Below are positions 30,279 to 39,701 of a stretch of DNA of 64,000 nucleotides, piece by piece. The translations under genes and the position numbers were made by a program. The notes beneath the pieces are model-generated. The model saw only the letters and a program-made list of their open reading frames with translations, did no database searches and was not told where the DNA came from. The stretch comes from Arsukibacterium sp. UBA3155. Its GTDB lineage: Bacteria; Pseudomonadota; Gammaproteobacteria; Enterobacterales; Alteromonadaceae. The stretch spans positions 186,001 to 250,000 of the forward strand of contig DEYP01000015.1 in assembly GCA_002364615.1 (NCBI GenBank), given 5' to 3'. Each line of letters starts with the position of its first letter. Positions within the stretch are counted from its first letter, which is position 1.

Positions 30279-31361
30279 ATGTACTACATCGGCATGATGT
30301 CCGGCACCAGCCTTGATGGTATCGACCTGGTGCTGGTCAGTTTCAGCCCTGAGCCTCGCTTAGTATGCAGTCTGCTGCATCCGTTTCCTACCGAACTTAA
30401 ATTACAACTTCAGCAGTTATGCCAACCCGGCGATAACGAAATTGAACAACTTGGCCTGGCCGAGCAGAAGTTGGCTCATTGTTACGCCGCTAGTGTCAAA
30501 GCGCTGCTTACAAAAGCAGGTGTTGCTGCCAGCGCTATCGCCGCTATTGGCTGCCATGGCCAGACCGTCCGCCACCGCCCCGATGCGCCGTTTCCGTTCA
30601 GTTACCAGATTGGTGATATGCATAAGCTGGCAATGCTCTGCCAAATTCCGGTGATTGCCGATTTTCGCCGTAAAGACATTGCCTATGGGGGTCAGGGTGC
30701 ACCGCTGGTACCGGCTTTTCATCGTGCGGTCTTTCAAAACCCAAAGCAGCAGCGGGTCATTGTGAATATTGGCGGCATAGCTAATGTCAGCCTGTTACCC
30801 GCTGATGACGGGGTAACCGGTTTCGATACCGGTCCGGGTAATGCGCTGCTGGATAATTGGGTAATGCGCTGCCGTAATCAGCCTTATGATAATAACGGTG
30901 AGTTTTGCAGTGAAGGGCAACTGCTCCCTGATTTGCTGACTGAAATGCTGGCCGATCCCTACTTTTCCAAAGCTGCCCCGAAGAGCACAGGTCGCGAATA
31001 TTTTAATCTTGCCTGGTTGCAACAATTTCAACCTGAACGCTATAACCCAGCCGATGTACAGCGCACCTTATGTCGTTTAACGGCACAAAGCATCAGTGAT
31101 GCCGTACAACATCAGCAGATGCAGCAGGTGTTTGTGTGTGGTGGAGGGGTGCATAACCAGGTACTAATGGCTGATTTAGCCTCACTGCTACCCAATTGCA
31201 CGGTAAGCAGCACCAACACCTTAGGTGTGGATCCGGACTGGGTAGAGGCGCTGGCGTTTGCCTGGCTGGCCTGGGCTTATCAGCATAACATACCCGGTAA
31301 CCTGCCCGAGGTTACCGGTGCCAGCAAAGACTGTGTGCTGGGGGTTGCGTTCTTACCTTAA
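30279..31361 (+). CDS. anmK: Anhydro-N-acetylmuramic acid kinase
   Basis: Converts anhydro-N-acetylmuramic acid from murein turnover to MurNAc-6-phosphate. The 360-residue protein begins with the ATP-binding GMMSGTSLDGIDLVLV (5-20) and contains GCHGQTVRHRP, FRRKDIAYGGQGAPLVPAFH, NIGGIANVS and DTGPGNALLD, all family signatures. It is very likely co-transcribed with the MepM-like gene. Confidence 0.96.
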   Translation: MYYIGMMSGTSLDGIDLVLVSFSPEPRLVCSLLHPFPTELKLQLQQLCQPGDNEIEQLGLAEQKLAHCYAASVKALLTKAGVAASAIAAIGCHGQTVRHRPDAPFPFSYQIGDMHKLAMLCQIPVIADFRRKDIAYGGQGAPLVPAFHRAVFQNPKQQRVIVNIGGIANVSLLPADDGVTGFDTGPGNALLDNWVMRCRNQPYDNNGEFCSEGQLLPDLLTEMLADPYFSKAAPKSTGREYFNLAWLQQFQPERYNPADVQRTLCRLTAQSISDAVQHQQMQQVFVCGGGVHNQVLMADLASLLPNCTVSSTNTLGVDPDWVEALAFAWLAWAYQHNIPGNLPEVTGASKDCVLGVAFLP

Positions 31362-31438
31362 GGCAATATTGCGCCCCGAATTAATAAAACGAGTGTGTGG
31401 TAATATAGCTATACGCCGTTAACTTGCTTAACCGGCTT

Positions 31439-32569
31439 CTAACCAACTAACGCCAGCAAAATACCTGCAGCGACCGCAGAGCCAATAACCCCTGCCACAT
31501 TGGGCCCCATAGCATGCATTAACAGGAAATTATGTGGGTTTGCCTGTAAGCCTACTTTATTGACGACCCGCGCCGCCATGGGCACTGCTGATACCCCGGC
31601 AGCACCGATTAATGGGTTAATGGGTTGTTTAGATAATTTCGCCATCAACTTAGCCATTAACACACCCGTCGCCGTGCCGATAGCAAAGGCTATTGCGCCT
31701 AATATCAGAATACCCAGGGTTTGGGTGGTCAAAAACTTATCGGCGCTAAGCTTTGAACCCACGGCCAGGCCCAGGAAAATGGTCACAATATTAATCAACT
31801 CATTTTGGGCAGTTTTGCTTAAACGCTCAACGACACCCGCTTCGCGCATCAGGTTACCCAAACAGAACATGCCAATTAACGGCGCTGCGGTTGGTAGTAA
31901 CAAAATAGTCAGCAGTATTAGCATCAATGGGAAAATAATTTTTTCCCGCTTGCCCACCGAGCGCAACTGGGTCATTTGAATTTCCCGCTCTGCTTTACTG
32001 GTCAGGGCTTTCATAATGGGTGGCTGGATAATAGGTACCAATGCCATATAAGAATAGGCGGCGACCGCGATAGCGCCAAGTAGGTCAGGCGCCAGCTTTG
32101 ATGCCAGAAAAATCGCGGTCGGGCCATCAGCACCACCAATAATTGCAATAGCTGACGCTTCTTTTAAGGTAAAGCTTAACCCCGGCACCCAATTGAGCGC
32201 AATGGCACCGAACAGTGTGGCAAAAATACCAAACTGGGCAGCAGCGCCTAAAAACAGCATTCGTGGATTGGCTATCAACGCGCTGAAATCGGTCATTGCG
32301 CCAACACCCATAAATATTAACAGCGGGAAAATGCCGGTGCCAATGCCAACTTCATAGATCATATACAGCAAGCCACCCGGCTCACCCATGCCGGCCAATG
32401 GGATATTCGTTAAAATAGCACCAAAGCCAATAGGCAGCAGCAGCAAGGGTTCAAAACCGCGGGCGATGGCAAGATACAGCAGCAAAAAGCCCACCAACAT
32501 CATCACCACCTGACCCACTGTAAAATGCACGATGCCAGTTGAAGCAATCAGGGTATTAAGCGCGTCCAT
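31439..32569 (-). CDS. oadB: Sodium-pumping oxaloacetate decarboxylase, beta subunit
   Basis: Inner-membrane subunit that decarboxylates carboxybiotin and exports sodium. The 376-residue protein has about nine to eleven hydrophobic segments and the conserved [17 protein letters not shown] region with the sodium-site aspartate, plus [16 protein letters not shown] and [23 protein letters not shown] at the C-terminus. It is the third gene of oadG-oadA-oadB and starts 23 bases after oadA. It ends facing anmK; the 77-base gap shows no strong terminator. Confidence 0.95.
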   Translation of the reverse strand: MDALNTLIASTGIVHFTVGQVVMMLVGFLLLYLAIARGFEPLLLLPIGFGAILTNIPLAGMGEPGGLLYMIYEVGIGTGIFPLLIFMGVGAMTDFSALIANPRMLFLGAAAQFGIFATLFGAIALNWVPGLSFTLKEASAIAIIGGADGPTAIFLASKLAPDLLGAIAVAAYSYMALVPIIQPPIMKALTSKAEREIQMTQLRSVGKREKIIFPLMLILLTILLLPTAAPLIGMFCLGNLMREAGVVERLSKTAQNELINIVTIFLGLAVGSKLSADKFLTTQTLGILILGAIAFAIGTATGVLMAKLMAKLSKQPINPLIGAAGVSAVPMAARVVNKVGLQANPHNFLLMHAMGPNVAGVIGSAVAAGILLALVG

Positions 32570-32592
32570 GTAAATTCCTTAAACCGGTAGTA

Positions 32593-34374
32593 CTACTCAT
32601 AACTTATCAGCACATCGCCAGTACTGACTGAATCACCGGCCGCGATATGAATACTCGCGATGGTACCATCAGCAACCGCCCGCACTTCCGTTTCCATTTT
32701 CATCGCTTCCATAATAATCACCACATCGCCGCGTTTTACGGTCGCGCCAACTTTGGTGGTAATTTTCCAGATATTGCCGGCAAGCGGTGCATTTAACGTG
32801 GCGCCACCGGTAACCGAGGCACTGCCGGGAATATTTTCTGACACCACAGGCTTAATGCTGTTCAGCTCACCACTGGGTGCCACTTCAACTTCATAAGCCT
32901 TACCGTCAACCCGAACACTGTATGCAGCCGGACCAGACGTTGCCGTTTTAGGTTTGCCGGGCGCCTGACCCGTAGTGTCATCTTCCTCTTCAGGAGCCGG
33001 TTCAAAGGCCGCCGGGTTGTTGCGGTTTTTCAAAAACTTCAGACCAACTTGTGGGAACAAGGCATAGGTCAGCACATCGTCAATAGTATCTTTTGCTAAA
33101 TCAATCGACTCGGCTTTGGCAATATCCAGCAACTCGCTGTTAAGCCTATCAAGTTCAGGCTCAAGTAAATCAGCTGGCCGGCAGGTGATCGGTTTAGCAC
33201 CATCAAGCACCTTTTGCTGCAGTTCCTGGTTAACCGGAGCCGGAGTGGCACCATATTCGCCCTTAAGCACACCCGCCGTCTCTTTGGTGATACTTTTATA
33301 ACGTTCGCCAGTTAATATATTCAGCACTGCCTGAGTGCCAACAATTTGGGAGGTGGGAGTGACCAGTGGTAAAAAACCTAAATCTTCCCGAACTCTGGGG
33401 ATTTCTTTTAGCACGTCATCGAGTTTATCCAGCGCGCCCTGTTCTTTTAACTGGCTTTCCATATTGGTCAACATGCCACCTGGCACTTGCGCCAGTAAAA
33501 TCCGGGCGTCAACGCCTTTCAATGAGCCTTCAAAGCGGGCATATTTTTTTCGTACGTCTCTGAAGTACGCCGCAATTTCAGCCAATAACTCCAGATTAAG
33601 GCCGGTATCACGCTCAGTACCCTCGGTTATTGCCACCATGGTTTCGGTAGCACTATGACCATAGGTCATACTCATTGATGATATCGCGGTATCCAGCATA
33701 TCAATACCGGCATCTATCGATTTCTGGTACGTGGCGGTGCTAAGCCCAGTTGTTGCATGGCATTGCATTGCCAGTGGAATATTGGTCGCTTCTTTTATCC
33801 GGGTCACTAACTCCTCAGCGACGTAAGGCTTGAGCAAACCGGCCATGTCTTTTATGAAAATGGAATCACAACCCATATCTTCTAACTGGCGGGCCATATC
33901 AACCCACATATCAATGGTATGTACCGGGCTAACTGTATAAGAAATGGTGCCCTGAGCATGTGCGCCAACACTGATTGCTGCCTGTACAGCCGTTTGCAGA
34001 TTGCGGATATCGTTCATTGCATCGAAAATACGGAATACATCGACGCCATTAGCATGGGCCCGTTCAACAAATGCTTTGACCACATCATCAGCATAGTGCC
34101 GATAACCCAGTAAATTCTGGCCGCGTAACAGCATTTGCTGCTTGGTATTTGGCATGGCTTTTTTCAGCTCACGGATCCGATGCCAGGGATCTTCACCCAG
34201 ATAACGAATACAAGAGTCGAATGTTGCGCCACCCCAGGACTCCATTGACCAATAACCCACCTGATCAAGTTTGCCGGCAATAGGTAGCATATCTTCCAGA
34301 CGCAGGCGGGTAGCCAGTAAAGACTGGTGCGCGTCGCGCAACACTAACTCAGTTAATAATAAAGGCTTCGACAT
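32593..34374 (-). CDS. oadA: Oxaloacetate decarboxylase, alpha subunit
   Basis: Biotin-dependent carboxyltransferase that moves the carboxyl group of oxaloacetate to biotin. The 593-residue protein has the N-terminal TIM-barrel carboxyltransferase domain ([14 protein letters not shown], and metal-site [27 protein letters not shown]), the conserved PYC-OADA domain (about 285-450), a Pro/Ala/Thr-rich linker (about 460-490) and a C-terminal biotinyl domain with EAMKMETEV. It lies 12 bases after oadG. Confidence 0.96.
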   Translation of the reverse strand: MSKPLLLTELVLRDAHQSLLATRLRLEDMLPIAGKLDQVGYWSMESWGGATFDSCIRYLGEDPWHRIRELKKAMPNTKQQMLLRGQNLLGYRHYADDVVKAFVERAHANGVDVFRIFDAMNDIRNLQTAVQAAISVGAHAQGTISYTVSPVHTIDMWVDMARQLEDMGCDSIFIKDMAGLLKPYVAEELVTRIKEATNIPLAMQCHATTGLSTATYQKSIDAGIDMLDTAISSMSMTYGHSATETMVAITEGTERDTGLNLELLAEIAAYFRDVRKKYARFEGSLKGVDARILLAQVPGGMLTNMESQLKEQGALDKLDDVLKEIPRVREDLGFLPLVTPTSQIVGTQAVLNILTGERYKSITKETAGVLKGEYGATPAPVNQELQQKVLDGAKPITCRPADLLEPELDRLNSELLDIAKAESIDLAKDTIDDVLTYALFPQVGLKFLKNRNNPAAFEPAPEEEDDTTGQAPGKPKTATSGPAAYSVRVDGKAYEVEVAPSGELNSIKPVVSENIPGSASVTGGATLNAPLAGNIWKITTKVGATVKRGDVVIIMEAMKMETEVRAVADGTIASIHIAAGDSVSTGDVLISYE

Positions 34375-34386
34375 GCCAGCTTCCTC

Positions 34387-34650
34387 TTATTTATGTTGTT
34401 GGCGATATTGGTGCACTGCAGCACTGATAGCCGCAACGACCGCAGGTGATACACCATGCGTTGCCGGCTCGGTTTTGCCACCCGGGGTCACAATCCTGGC
34501 CGGCGAATAACGCCGAAGTAAGCTGCTCATCGCGGTCATCAGCAACACCAGCAGCAGTAAAAAAGTAAACACACTTACCATGCCAATTACCATCAGCGAG
34601 GCTGACTCGAGTAATAAATCAGTTACCATCTGTGTGCTCTCCTTTTCCAA
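34387..34650 (-). CDS. oadG: Oxaloacetate decarboxylase, gamma subunit
   Basis: Small single-span membrane subunit (87 residues) that holds the alpha and beta subunits together. A hydrophobic helix (about 12-38, LMVIGMVSVFTFLLLLVLLMTAM) is followed by a polar tail ending AISAAVHQYRQQHK, the zinc/alpha-binding end. First gene of oadGAB; AAGGAGA lies about 8 bases before the ATG. Confidence 0.9.
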   Translation of the reverse strand: MEKESTQMVTDLLLESASLMVIGMVSVFTFLLLLVLLMTAMSSLLRRYSPARIVTPGGKTEPATHGVSPAVVAAISAAVHQYRQQHK

Positions 34651-34882
34651 AGTGTGTGTTCAGCCAACCCGTGCTTTAAGCCAGCAAGTGTTTCATGCCT
34701 GTATAACCAATGCAAACCGCATAGTCTGGCCGTTGCCTGACTGCCGTGATTAGTACCCGCATTATGGCGCCAAGTAAGCGGGCTGAATAATAGAACTGCG
34801 TGATGCCAGCCATTTCGGCTGCGAATCACCAAAGACTTATTAGCGTCTAGCCGTCCAGAAAGATACCCTGAAGCAATACTGA

Positions 34883-35449
34883 TTACAAGTGCTGCTGCCT
34901 GAGATCTTCTACCAGATCATCGACTAACTGCTGCCAGCCGGCACTTAGCGCACTTACCATTGCCGGATAACCGTCCGCTGTTAATGGTTGCTGATAACTA
35001 AAGCGCTGGGTAGCACGCTTGTCGCCTGAAAGCAGGGTGTAATAACCACTGATCACCGCAACGCCATCATTCTGCGCATGAAACCGATCGACGGTCAGCT
35101 GCAGTCGCATATCAGAGGCGATGCTAACCGGGCTTAGCTGCAACGCCGGTATTCTCGCCTGAAGTTGCTCGGCCAGCAACCGATACATTTGCTGATCCAG
35201 TGCATCCGCCCATAAATGACGACTGGCAATAACCAGCTCTACCTCAGAGCGTTGCATTACCAGGCCCGCGCCATTTAAATAGTTTGCCACCAAAACCGGT
35301 TGTAAGTGCAGGCTTTGCTCAGGTATCTGCCGCTGCTCAGGGTTGAGCCGCGGCGGTTGCGGTGCACTAAGCTGATAATAGCTCACTGGTGGCGGGCTGC
35401 TACAGGCAACTAAACCGCTGACAAGCAGCATGGTCAAGAGTAATTTCAT
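34883..35449 (-). CDS. pqiC: PqiC-family outer-membrane lipoprotein
   Basis: Lipoprotein of the Pqi intermembrane lipid transport system, attached to the outer membrane and interacting with PqiB. The 188-residue product has a lipoprotein signal peptide with lipobox LVAC (Cys16) and the ABC-type transport auxiliary domain (YYQLSAP at the mature N-terminus). Its start overlaps the pqiB stop by four bases, and it is the last gene of pqiABC. Confidence 0.9.
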   Translation of the reverse strand: MKLLLTMLLVSGLVACSSPPPVSYYQLSAPQPPRLNPEQRQIPEQSLHLQPVLVANYLNGAGLVMQRSEVELVIASRHLWADALDQQMYRLLAEQLQARIPALQLSPVSIASDMRLQLTVDRFHAQNDGVAVISGYYTLLSGDKRATQRFSYQQPLTADGYPAMVSALSAGWQQLVDDLVEDLRQQHL

Positions 35450-37119
35450 TGTCTGGCTTTCCTTGGTTCAGGTTCAGGCTGGTCACTGGCATTGAAGATT
35501 AACGAATTACTCTGTTGATTCAGGGTTTTAATCACCGGTTGTAATTCCCGCAAAACCTGCTCCAGCGCCTGCAAATTGGCATTAACACTGCCGTATGCCG
35601 CCCCTTCAGGACTAAAACCCTGCAAGGTATCACGCAGCTGCTGTAAACTTAACTGGATATCTGCTGGCAGCTGTTGCAGCTGTGGCTGATCGACCAGCGC
35701 TTGCATGCTGACCATCAGTTGCTGGGCATTTTCCATTACATCATTGGTTGCGGCCAGGGTTTGCTCTCCCTGTGCCAGCATCGATTCAACCGGCAGGTTA
35801 TTAATTTTATCCAGTGCCATCAGCAGTTTCTGCTCCATATTACTAAAACCACTGCGAGCCGAGGGCAGTGCCGGATAACCCACCGATGTACTGAGCTGCT
35901 GCTGCTCGCTGAATAACTGCTGGCGCGCTTTGTCCTCGCGCCAGCTGCCGTTCATATCAAGGTCAATATAAAGGGCACCGGTAATTAAATTGCCGGTTTT
36001 TAATACGGCGTGTAAGCCATCTTCAATCGCACGGCGCAACTCAGTATCAAGCTGTGATAAATTTAATTTTTCATACAACCTTGCCGATTCGATCCGAATA
36101 AGCACCGGCACGCCCTGCTGCAGTGAGACTTCAAACGGTTTATCAATGGCAAAGAAAAAAGGTACCGTCGCTACGGTGCCTACCCTGACGCCACGATATT
36201 CCACTGGCGCCCCTGCTTTGAGGCCTCGTACAGACTCGTCGAAGAACACCAGGTATTCGATATATTGGCTGTACATCCCCTCCTGAATACTTTGCTTATC
36301 AGGAAATAACTGAAATTCCGCCCCGTCGGTTACCCGCTCTCCCGCAGGCCAGCCATCCATTAAGTCAAAACTAACACCACCGGTTAACAGGGTAGTCGCC
36401 GAGCCGATATCAACGCTCAGGCCCTCCGCGGACAAATCAAAAGCGAGGCCACTGCTTAACCAAAAGCGGATATTGTCAGTAACCAGCTGATCATAGGGCT
36501 CACGAATAAAAAGCTGAAACTGGGTACGACGCTCTGCTACGTTAAAGTCACTTAATTCCACGGTCCCTACCTCATAACCACGGTACAATACCGGGTCACC
36601 CACCGCCAGGCCTGTGGTGTCAGCAGAATTTAAATTAACCCGAACACCAGGCGCATCGGCCGGTGCAACCGGCGGAGAATTTAATAGCGGGTGACTAAGC
36701 TGGGTGTCGCCAGTATCACCGGGCTGCAATTCAATATAAACTCCGGATAACAGTGTGTTAAGCCCGGTGACTCCGCCTCGCCCTACTTGTGGCTTCACTA
36801 CCCAGAACTGCGAACCGGCGTTCAGCAGCGGCGACATATTTGGTTTCATCCGGGCCTGAATTAATACCTGAGTTAAGTCTTCACTCAGTTCAACCGACAC
36901 GACCTGACCCACATCAACACTACGATTTTTAATCTGAGTTTTACCCGCGACGATCCCTTCGGCATCTTCAGCCACCAGCAATAACATCACGCCCTGATGC
37001 TGAAAATGGCTAAACAACATCCACAGACCAATTAAAACGGCCGCTATTGGTACTACCCAGATAGGAGACCACTGTTTAATCACCCTGACGTTCGCCTTTA
37101 CCTGTCCGGACTCAGTCAC
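35446..37119 (-). CDS. pqiB: Intermembrane transport protein PqiB (MCE domains)
   Basis: Periplasm-spanning protein anchored in the inner membrane by one helix (about 17-37). The 557-residue protein has three MCE domains (about 45-140, 160-225 and 285-385) that in E. coli PqiB stack as hexameric rings topped by a long coiled-coil needle; the C-terminal region (about 415-540) is helical and Gln-rich as expected for that needle. It overlaps pqiA by one base and pqiC by four. E. coli PqiB has 546 residues. Confidence 0.94.
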   Translation of the reverse strand: MTESGQVKANVRVIKQWSPIWVVPIAAVLIGLWMLFSHFQHQGVMLLLVAEDAEGIVAGKTQIKNRSVDVGQVVSVELSEDLTQVLIQARMKPNMSPLLNAGSQFWVVKPQVGRGGVTGLNTLLSGVYIELQPGDTGDTQLSHPLLNSPPVAPADAPGVRVNLNSADTTGLAVGDPVLYRGYEVGTVELSDFNVAERRTQFQLFIREPYDQLVTDNIRFWLSSGLAFDLSAEGLSVDIGSATTLLTGGVSFDLMDGWPAGERVTDGAEFQLFPDKQSIQEGMYSQYIEYLVFFDESVRGLKAGAPVEYRGVRVGTVATVPFFFAIDKPFEVSLQQGVPVLIRIESARLYEKLNLSQLDTELRRAIEDGLHAVLKTGNLITGALYIDLDMNGSWREDKARQQLFSEQQQLSTSVGYPALPSARSGFSNMEQKLLMALDKINNLPVESMLAQGEQTLAATNDVMENAQQLMVSMQALVDQPQLQQLPADIQLSLQQLRDTLQGFSPEGAAYGSVNANLQALEQVLRELQPVIKTLNQQSNSLIFNASDQPEPEPRKARQ

Positions 37120-38447
37120 TATACCTTTCCTTCTGCTTGTCTGTATTGCATCGGTTTATCTGCCGCTATCTGTTGATTGTCCCATAGCAGGCGAGGGTCA
37201 AAACTGACGGCCGCCAGCATCGTGGTAATGACCACAGCGGCGAAGACCAGGGCGCCAACACCCGGATACACACTGGCCAATAAACCAAAGCGCACTAATG
37301 CCGCCATAAACGCAACCACTAATACATCTACCATGGACCAACGGCCAACCCAGTCAACTAACCGGTAGACATTACCACTATATTTTGCTGCGGTTTGTTT
37401 TGATTTAGCAGCCAGGTAACACAGCCAAAACATCAGCACAATTTTAATAATCGGAATAACCACGCTGGCCAGGAAAATAATAATGGCGACCGGATATTCG
37501 CCATCCTGCCACATCAGAATAAAACCACTAATTATGGTGGAGTCGGTAACATCGCCAAATGACACAGTGCGCATAATTGGTAACATATTAGCCGGTACAT
37601 ACAGCACGCAGGCAGTAATAAGTAAGGCCAGGGTTTTCTGTAAACTGGCTGGCATGCGAACAGTTACCTTGGTATGGCATCGGCTGCAATGACGCTGTGC
37701 AAGCGGCACTACAGCGGTACAACAATGACATAATTTTAACTGTTGGTCCAAGCCCGTGCGGCCAGCTTTTACGGCAACATCAGGTTGCGGACTGGGCGCG
37801 ATACTCGCCCAGAGCGCATGGCGATCCAGTACCTGAAATGTGCGCAAATGCAACAAACAAAACAGGCAGAACGCCCAGAAGCTCATGCCCAGCGAAATTT
37901 CTGCAGTAGCCACCAGCTTAACGAAGCTGATTAACAAGCCCATCAGAAAAATATCGACCATGCTCCAGGGCTTCAGCATAAACAGCACCCTGGCTACCCA
38001 GATACGCGCTGGCAGTTGATAACGCATACCCAGTTTCAGATAAATAATAGCCAGCATACAAAATGCCGGAACCGCCTGAATAAACAGCCAAACCAGAATG
38101 GACAATATTTGTTGATACTCGGTAAACAGCACCGCCGAGGTATCAAAGAAATGAATTTCACTGCGAGTGCCAGCCAGCGCCATACTGACAAAGGGAAACA
38201 GATTGGCCAGCAATAGCATTAATAAGGCGGATGTCGCATACAACGCCGGGCGCATAATCGGGTTAGGTTGGCGGGCGTCCAGCTGATGCTGGCAACGCAA
38301 ACAATGGGCTTGTTCACCTGGTATCAATGCCGGCAGGTACTGCAGCACATCACAATGTGGACACAATACCAGTTCGTCAGGCCGCGGATCTGTGTTCTGA
38401 TCCGAACCATGAGTCTGACATGCTGATAAGGTGGCAGTAGTGTTCAC
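37119..38447 (-). CDS. pqiA: Intermembrane transport protein PqiA
   Basis: Polytopic inner-membrane partner of PqiB (442 residues; E. coli 417). Two homologous halves each begin with a zinc-ribbon-like cysteine pair set (CPHCD and CLRCQ at about 29-54; CHCC and CSRCH at about 223-242) followed by four hydrophobic helices. It starts at GTG 38447 with an AGG about 7 bases upstream. pqiA-pqiB-pqiC is the standard order; transport of lipids between the membranes is the accepted role. Confidence 0.93.
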   Translation of the reverse strand: MNTTATLSACQTHGSDQNTDPRPDELVLCPHCDVLQYLPALIPGEQAHCLRCQHQLDARQPNPIMRPALYATSALLMLLLANLFPFVSMALAGTRSEIHFFDTSAVLFTEYQQILSILVWLFIQAVPAFCMLAIIYLKLGMRYQLPARIWVARVLFMLKPWSMVDIFLMGLLISFVKLVATAEISLGMSFWAFCLFCLLHLRTFQVLDRHALWASIAPSPQPDVAVKAGRTGLDQQLKLCHCCTAVVPLAQRHCSRCHTKVTVRMPASLQKTLALLITACVLYVPANMLPIMRTVSFGDVTDSTIISGFILMWQDGEYPVAIIIFLASVVIPIIKIVLMFWLCYLAAKSKQTAAKYSGNVYRLVDWVGRWSMVDVLVVAFMAALVRFGLLASVYPGVGALVFAAVVITTMLAAVSFDPRLLWDNQQIAADKPMQYRQAEGKV

Positions 38448-38570
38448 GGGTTAACCTGAGCTGCAGTGTTATAGGTAATCGTGTAGCGAAGTTACCTTAT
38501 ATAATCAGCAGTATATAACACTTTGCAGATAAGCAGAGGCTGAATGAAAAGAAAATTCCATATTGGGCAC

Positions 38571-38637
38571 GTATAAAAAAACCCGCTAAGGCGTTAGCCG
38601 TAGCGGGTTCTTCGTATATGGTGGACGCAGGAGGATT
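38571..38637. repeat. 67-bp direct repeat, unit 1 (tRNA-Arg 3' end plus terminator)
   Basis: Identical to 38758-38824. It holds the last 19 bases of tRNA-Arg on the minus strand (including CCA) and the tRNA terminator hairpin. Unit 1 lacks the remainder of the tRNA. Confidence 0.9.
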
Positions 38638-38741
38638 GCAGGCGGCTATCCTGCCGCCTGCCCTTCGGGCCAGCTGAAGCTGTGCCAATTTGCTCCCGGC
38701 AAATTGGTCGAACCTTCCGGAGCTTCTCAACCACCTGCGTC
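38619..38741 (-). pseudogene. tRNA-like hairpin remnant sharing the tRNA-Arg 3' end
   Basis: Read on the minus strand, a 5' GACGCAGG(T)GG arm (38741 downward) pairs with the CC(T)CCTGCGTC of the retained tRNA-Arg acceptor and T-arm 3' end, enclosing three hairpins: CCAATTTGC/GCAAATTGG nested in GAAGCT/AGCTTC, GCCC/GGGC, and GCAGGCGGC/GCCGCCTGC. No anticodon arm can be recognised, so it is not a functional tRNA-Arg. It could be a decayed tRNA, the scar of an integrative element or a small structured RNA. Confidence 0.5.
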
Positions 38742-38757
38742 AGGCAGCATAATGTGA

Positions 38758-38824
38758 GTATAAAAAAACCCGCTAAGGCGTTAGCCGTAGCGGGTTCTTC
38801 GTATATGGTGGACGCAGGAGGATT
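38758..38824. repeat. 67-bp direct repeat, unit 2 (tRNA-Arg 3' end plus terminator)
   Basis: Perfect copy of 38571-38637 at an offset of 187 bases; here it continues into the intact tRNA-Arg. Confidence 0.9.
38762..38797 (-). terminator. Terminator of the Ser-Arg-Arg tRNA operon
   Basis: On the minus strand AACCCGCTA and TAGCGGGTT form a 9-bp stem followed by seven Ts. A second identical copy lies in the upstream direct repeat (38574-38610). Confidence 0.88.
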
Positions 38825-38882
38825 CGAACCTCCGACCGCTCGGTTCGTAGCCGAGTACTCTATCCAGCTGAGCTATGCATCC
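38806..38882 (-). tRNA. tRNA-Arg (ACG), copy 1
   Basis: Complete cloverleaf on the minus strand: acceptor GGATGCA/TGCGTCC with one T-G pair, anticodon loop CTACGAA (anticodon ACG, normally edited to ICG), T-loop TTCGAAT, encoded ACCA. It differs from the next copy by one acceptor base. Confidence 0.95.
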
Positions 38883-38916
38883 GGTGGTATTACTTTTTCA
38901 AACTACGTTTTATAGA

Positions 38917-38993
38917 TGGTGGACGCAGGAGGATTCGAACCTCCGACCGCTCGGTTCGTAGCCGAGTACTCTATCCAGCTGAGCTATGCGTCC
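38917..38993 (-). tRNA. tRNA-Arg (ACG), copy 2
   Basis: As copy 1 but with a fully paired acceptor GGACGCA/TGCGTCC. The csrA-tRNA-Ser-tRNA-Arg arrangement is conserved from E. coli (csrA-serV-argVYZQ). Confidence 0.95.
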
Positions 38994-39005
38994 GCTCTAT
39001 AAAAA

Positions 39006-39095
39006 TGGCGGAGAAAGAGGGATTCGAACCCTCGATAGAGTTTCCCCTATACACCCTTAGCAGGGGTGCGCCTTCAGCCACTCGGCCATTTCTCC
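39006..39095 (-). tRNA. tRNA-Ser (GCT)
   Basis: Class II tRNA of 90 bases on the minus strand: acceptor GGAGAAA/TTTCTCC, anticodon loop CTGCTAA (anticodon GCT), extended variable arm, T-loop TTCGAAT, encoded GCCA. First tRNA of this operon. Confidence 0.95.
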
Positions 39096-39114
39096 GCTCT
39101 ATGTTGCGGCGTGT

Positions 39115-39142
39115 ATATTAATGTCTCAGGAAAATAAGTCAA
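39115..39142 (-). promoter_or_regulatory. Promoter of the Ser-Arg-Arg tRNA operon
   Basis: On the minus strand TTGACT (39142-39137), a 16-base spacer and TAATAT (39120-39115), then a GC-rich discriminator (ACGCCGC). The tRNA-Ser starts about 20 bases on. Confidence 0.6.
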
Positions 39143-39257
39143 ACAATTTTTAGGACAGTAAAGTCTGTTTGCCGACCTTTTAAACAATTCGCTCAATATT
39201 TACCAGCTATTGATTAAAACAGTCTGTTTTGGTTACCAGCATCCTGCCGGTAATTTT

Positions 39258-39458
39258 TTAGTTGCTTTCGTTAAAGCCGCCACCAGAGGTATCTTTTTCT
39301 GCCTGGATCCGCATATAAATTTCTTCACGATGCACAGACACTTCTTTTGGCGCATTAACACCAATCCGAACCTGATTTCCTTTTACACCCAACACGGTAA
39401 CCGTTACTTCGTCACCGATCATCAGAGTCTCACCAACACGACGGGTAAGAATTAGCAT
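39258..39458 (-). CDS. csrA: Carbon storage regulator CsrA
   Basis: Homodimeric RNA-binding global regulator that binds GGA motifs in mRNA leaders and controls carbon metabolism, motility and biofilm genes. The 66-residue protein matches the family almost throughout: [48 protein letters not shown]-contact residues Leu4 and Arg44 are in conserved positions. A strong GGAG lies 6 bases before the ATG, with another GGA just upstream, consistent with autoregulation known in E. coli. It sits between alaS and the tRNA-Ser operon as usual. Confidence 0.98.
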   Translation of the reverse strand: MLILTRRVGETLMIGDEVTVTVLGVKGNQVRIGVNAPKEVSVHREEIYMRIQAEKDTSGGGFNESN

Positions 39459-39532
39459 TCGCTTGCTCCTTTTCCTTGCAATTACAGTGACCTTTCACCG
39501 TTGTTTTCGATAAAACGCCGTATAGTAACTCA

Positions 39533-39556
39533 GCTGGCTCCTACTGAAAAGCCAGC
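39533..39556 (-). promoter_or_regulatory. Hairpin in csrA leader with GGA motif
   Basis: In the 243 bases between alaS and csrA, the minus strand holds GCTGGCT, a 10-base loop and AGCCAGC. The loop end reads AGTAGG and joins AG of the stem, giving AGTAGGAG, a GGA motif at a loop/stem edge like CsrA targets. Promoter-like TACAAT and TATAAA boxes lie upstream in the same gap but no pair is decisive. Confidence 0.35.
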
Positions 39557-39701
39557 AAATGATATTTATAAACCGCTTCTGACCATTACCTGCAAATTGT
39601 AGCAACTTTGGCACTGGCCGGAAGCTTTTCGCGATATACAACAGCATTAAAACGGTCAGCAGCTGTTCAGTATTTTTTTACGCAACATCGGTTATCGACG
39701 A

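Noticed and set aside
34623..34832. 69-codon open frame upstream of oadG
   Set aside because: It overlaps the oadG start, lacks a ribosome site and has no recognisable features.
38497..38915. Short open frames over the tRNA-Arg cluster
   Set aside because: They run through tRNA and terminator sequence, including the 67-bp repeat, and cannot be proteins.
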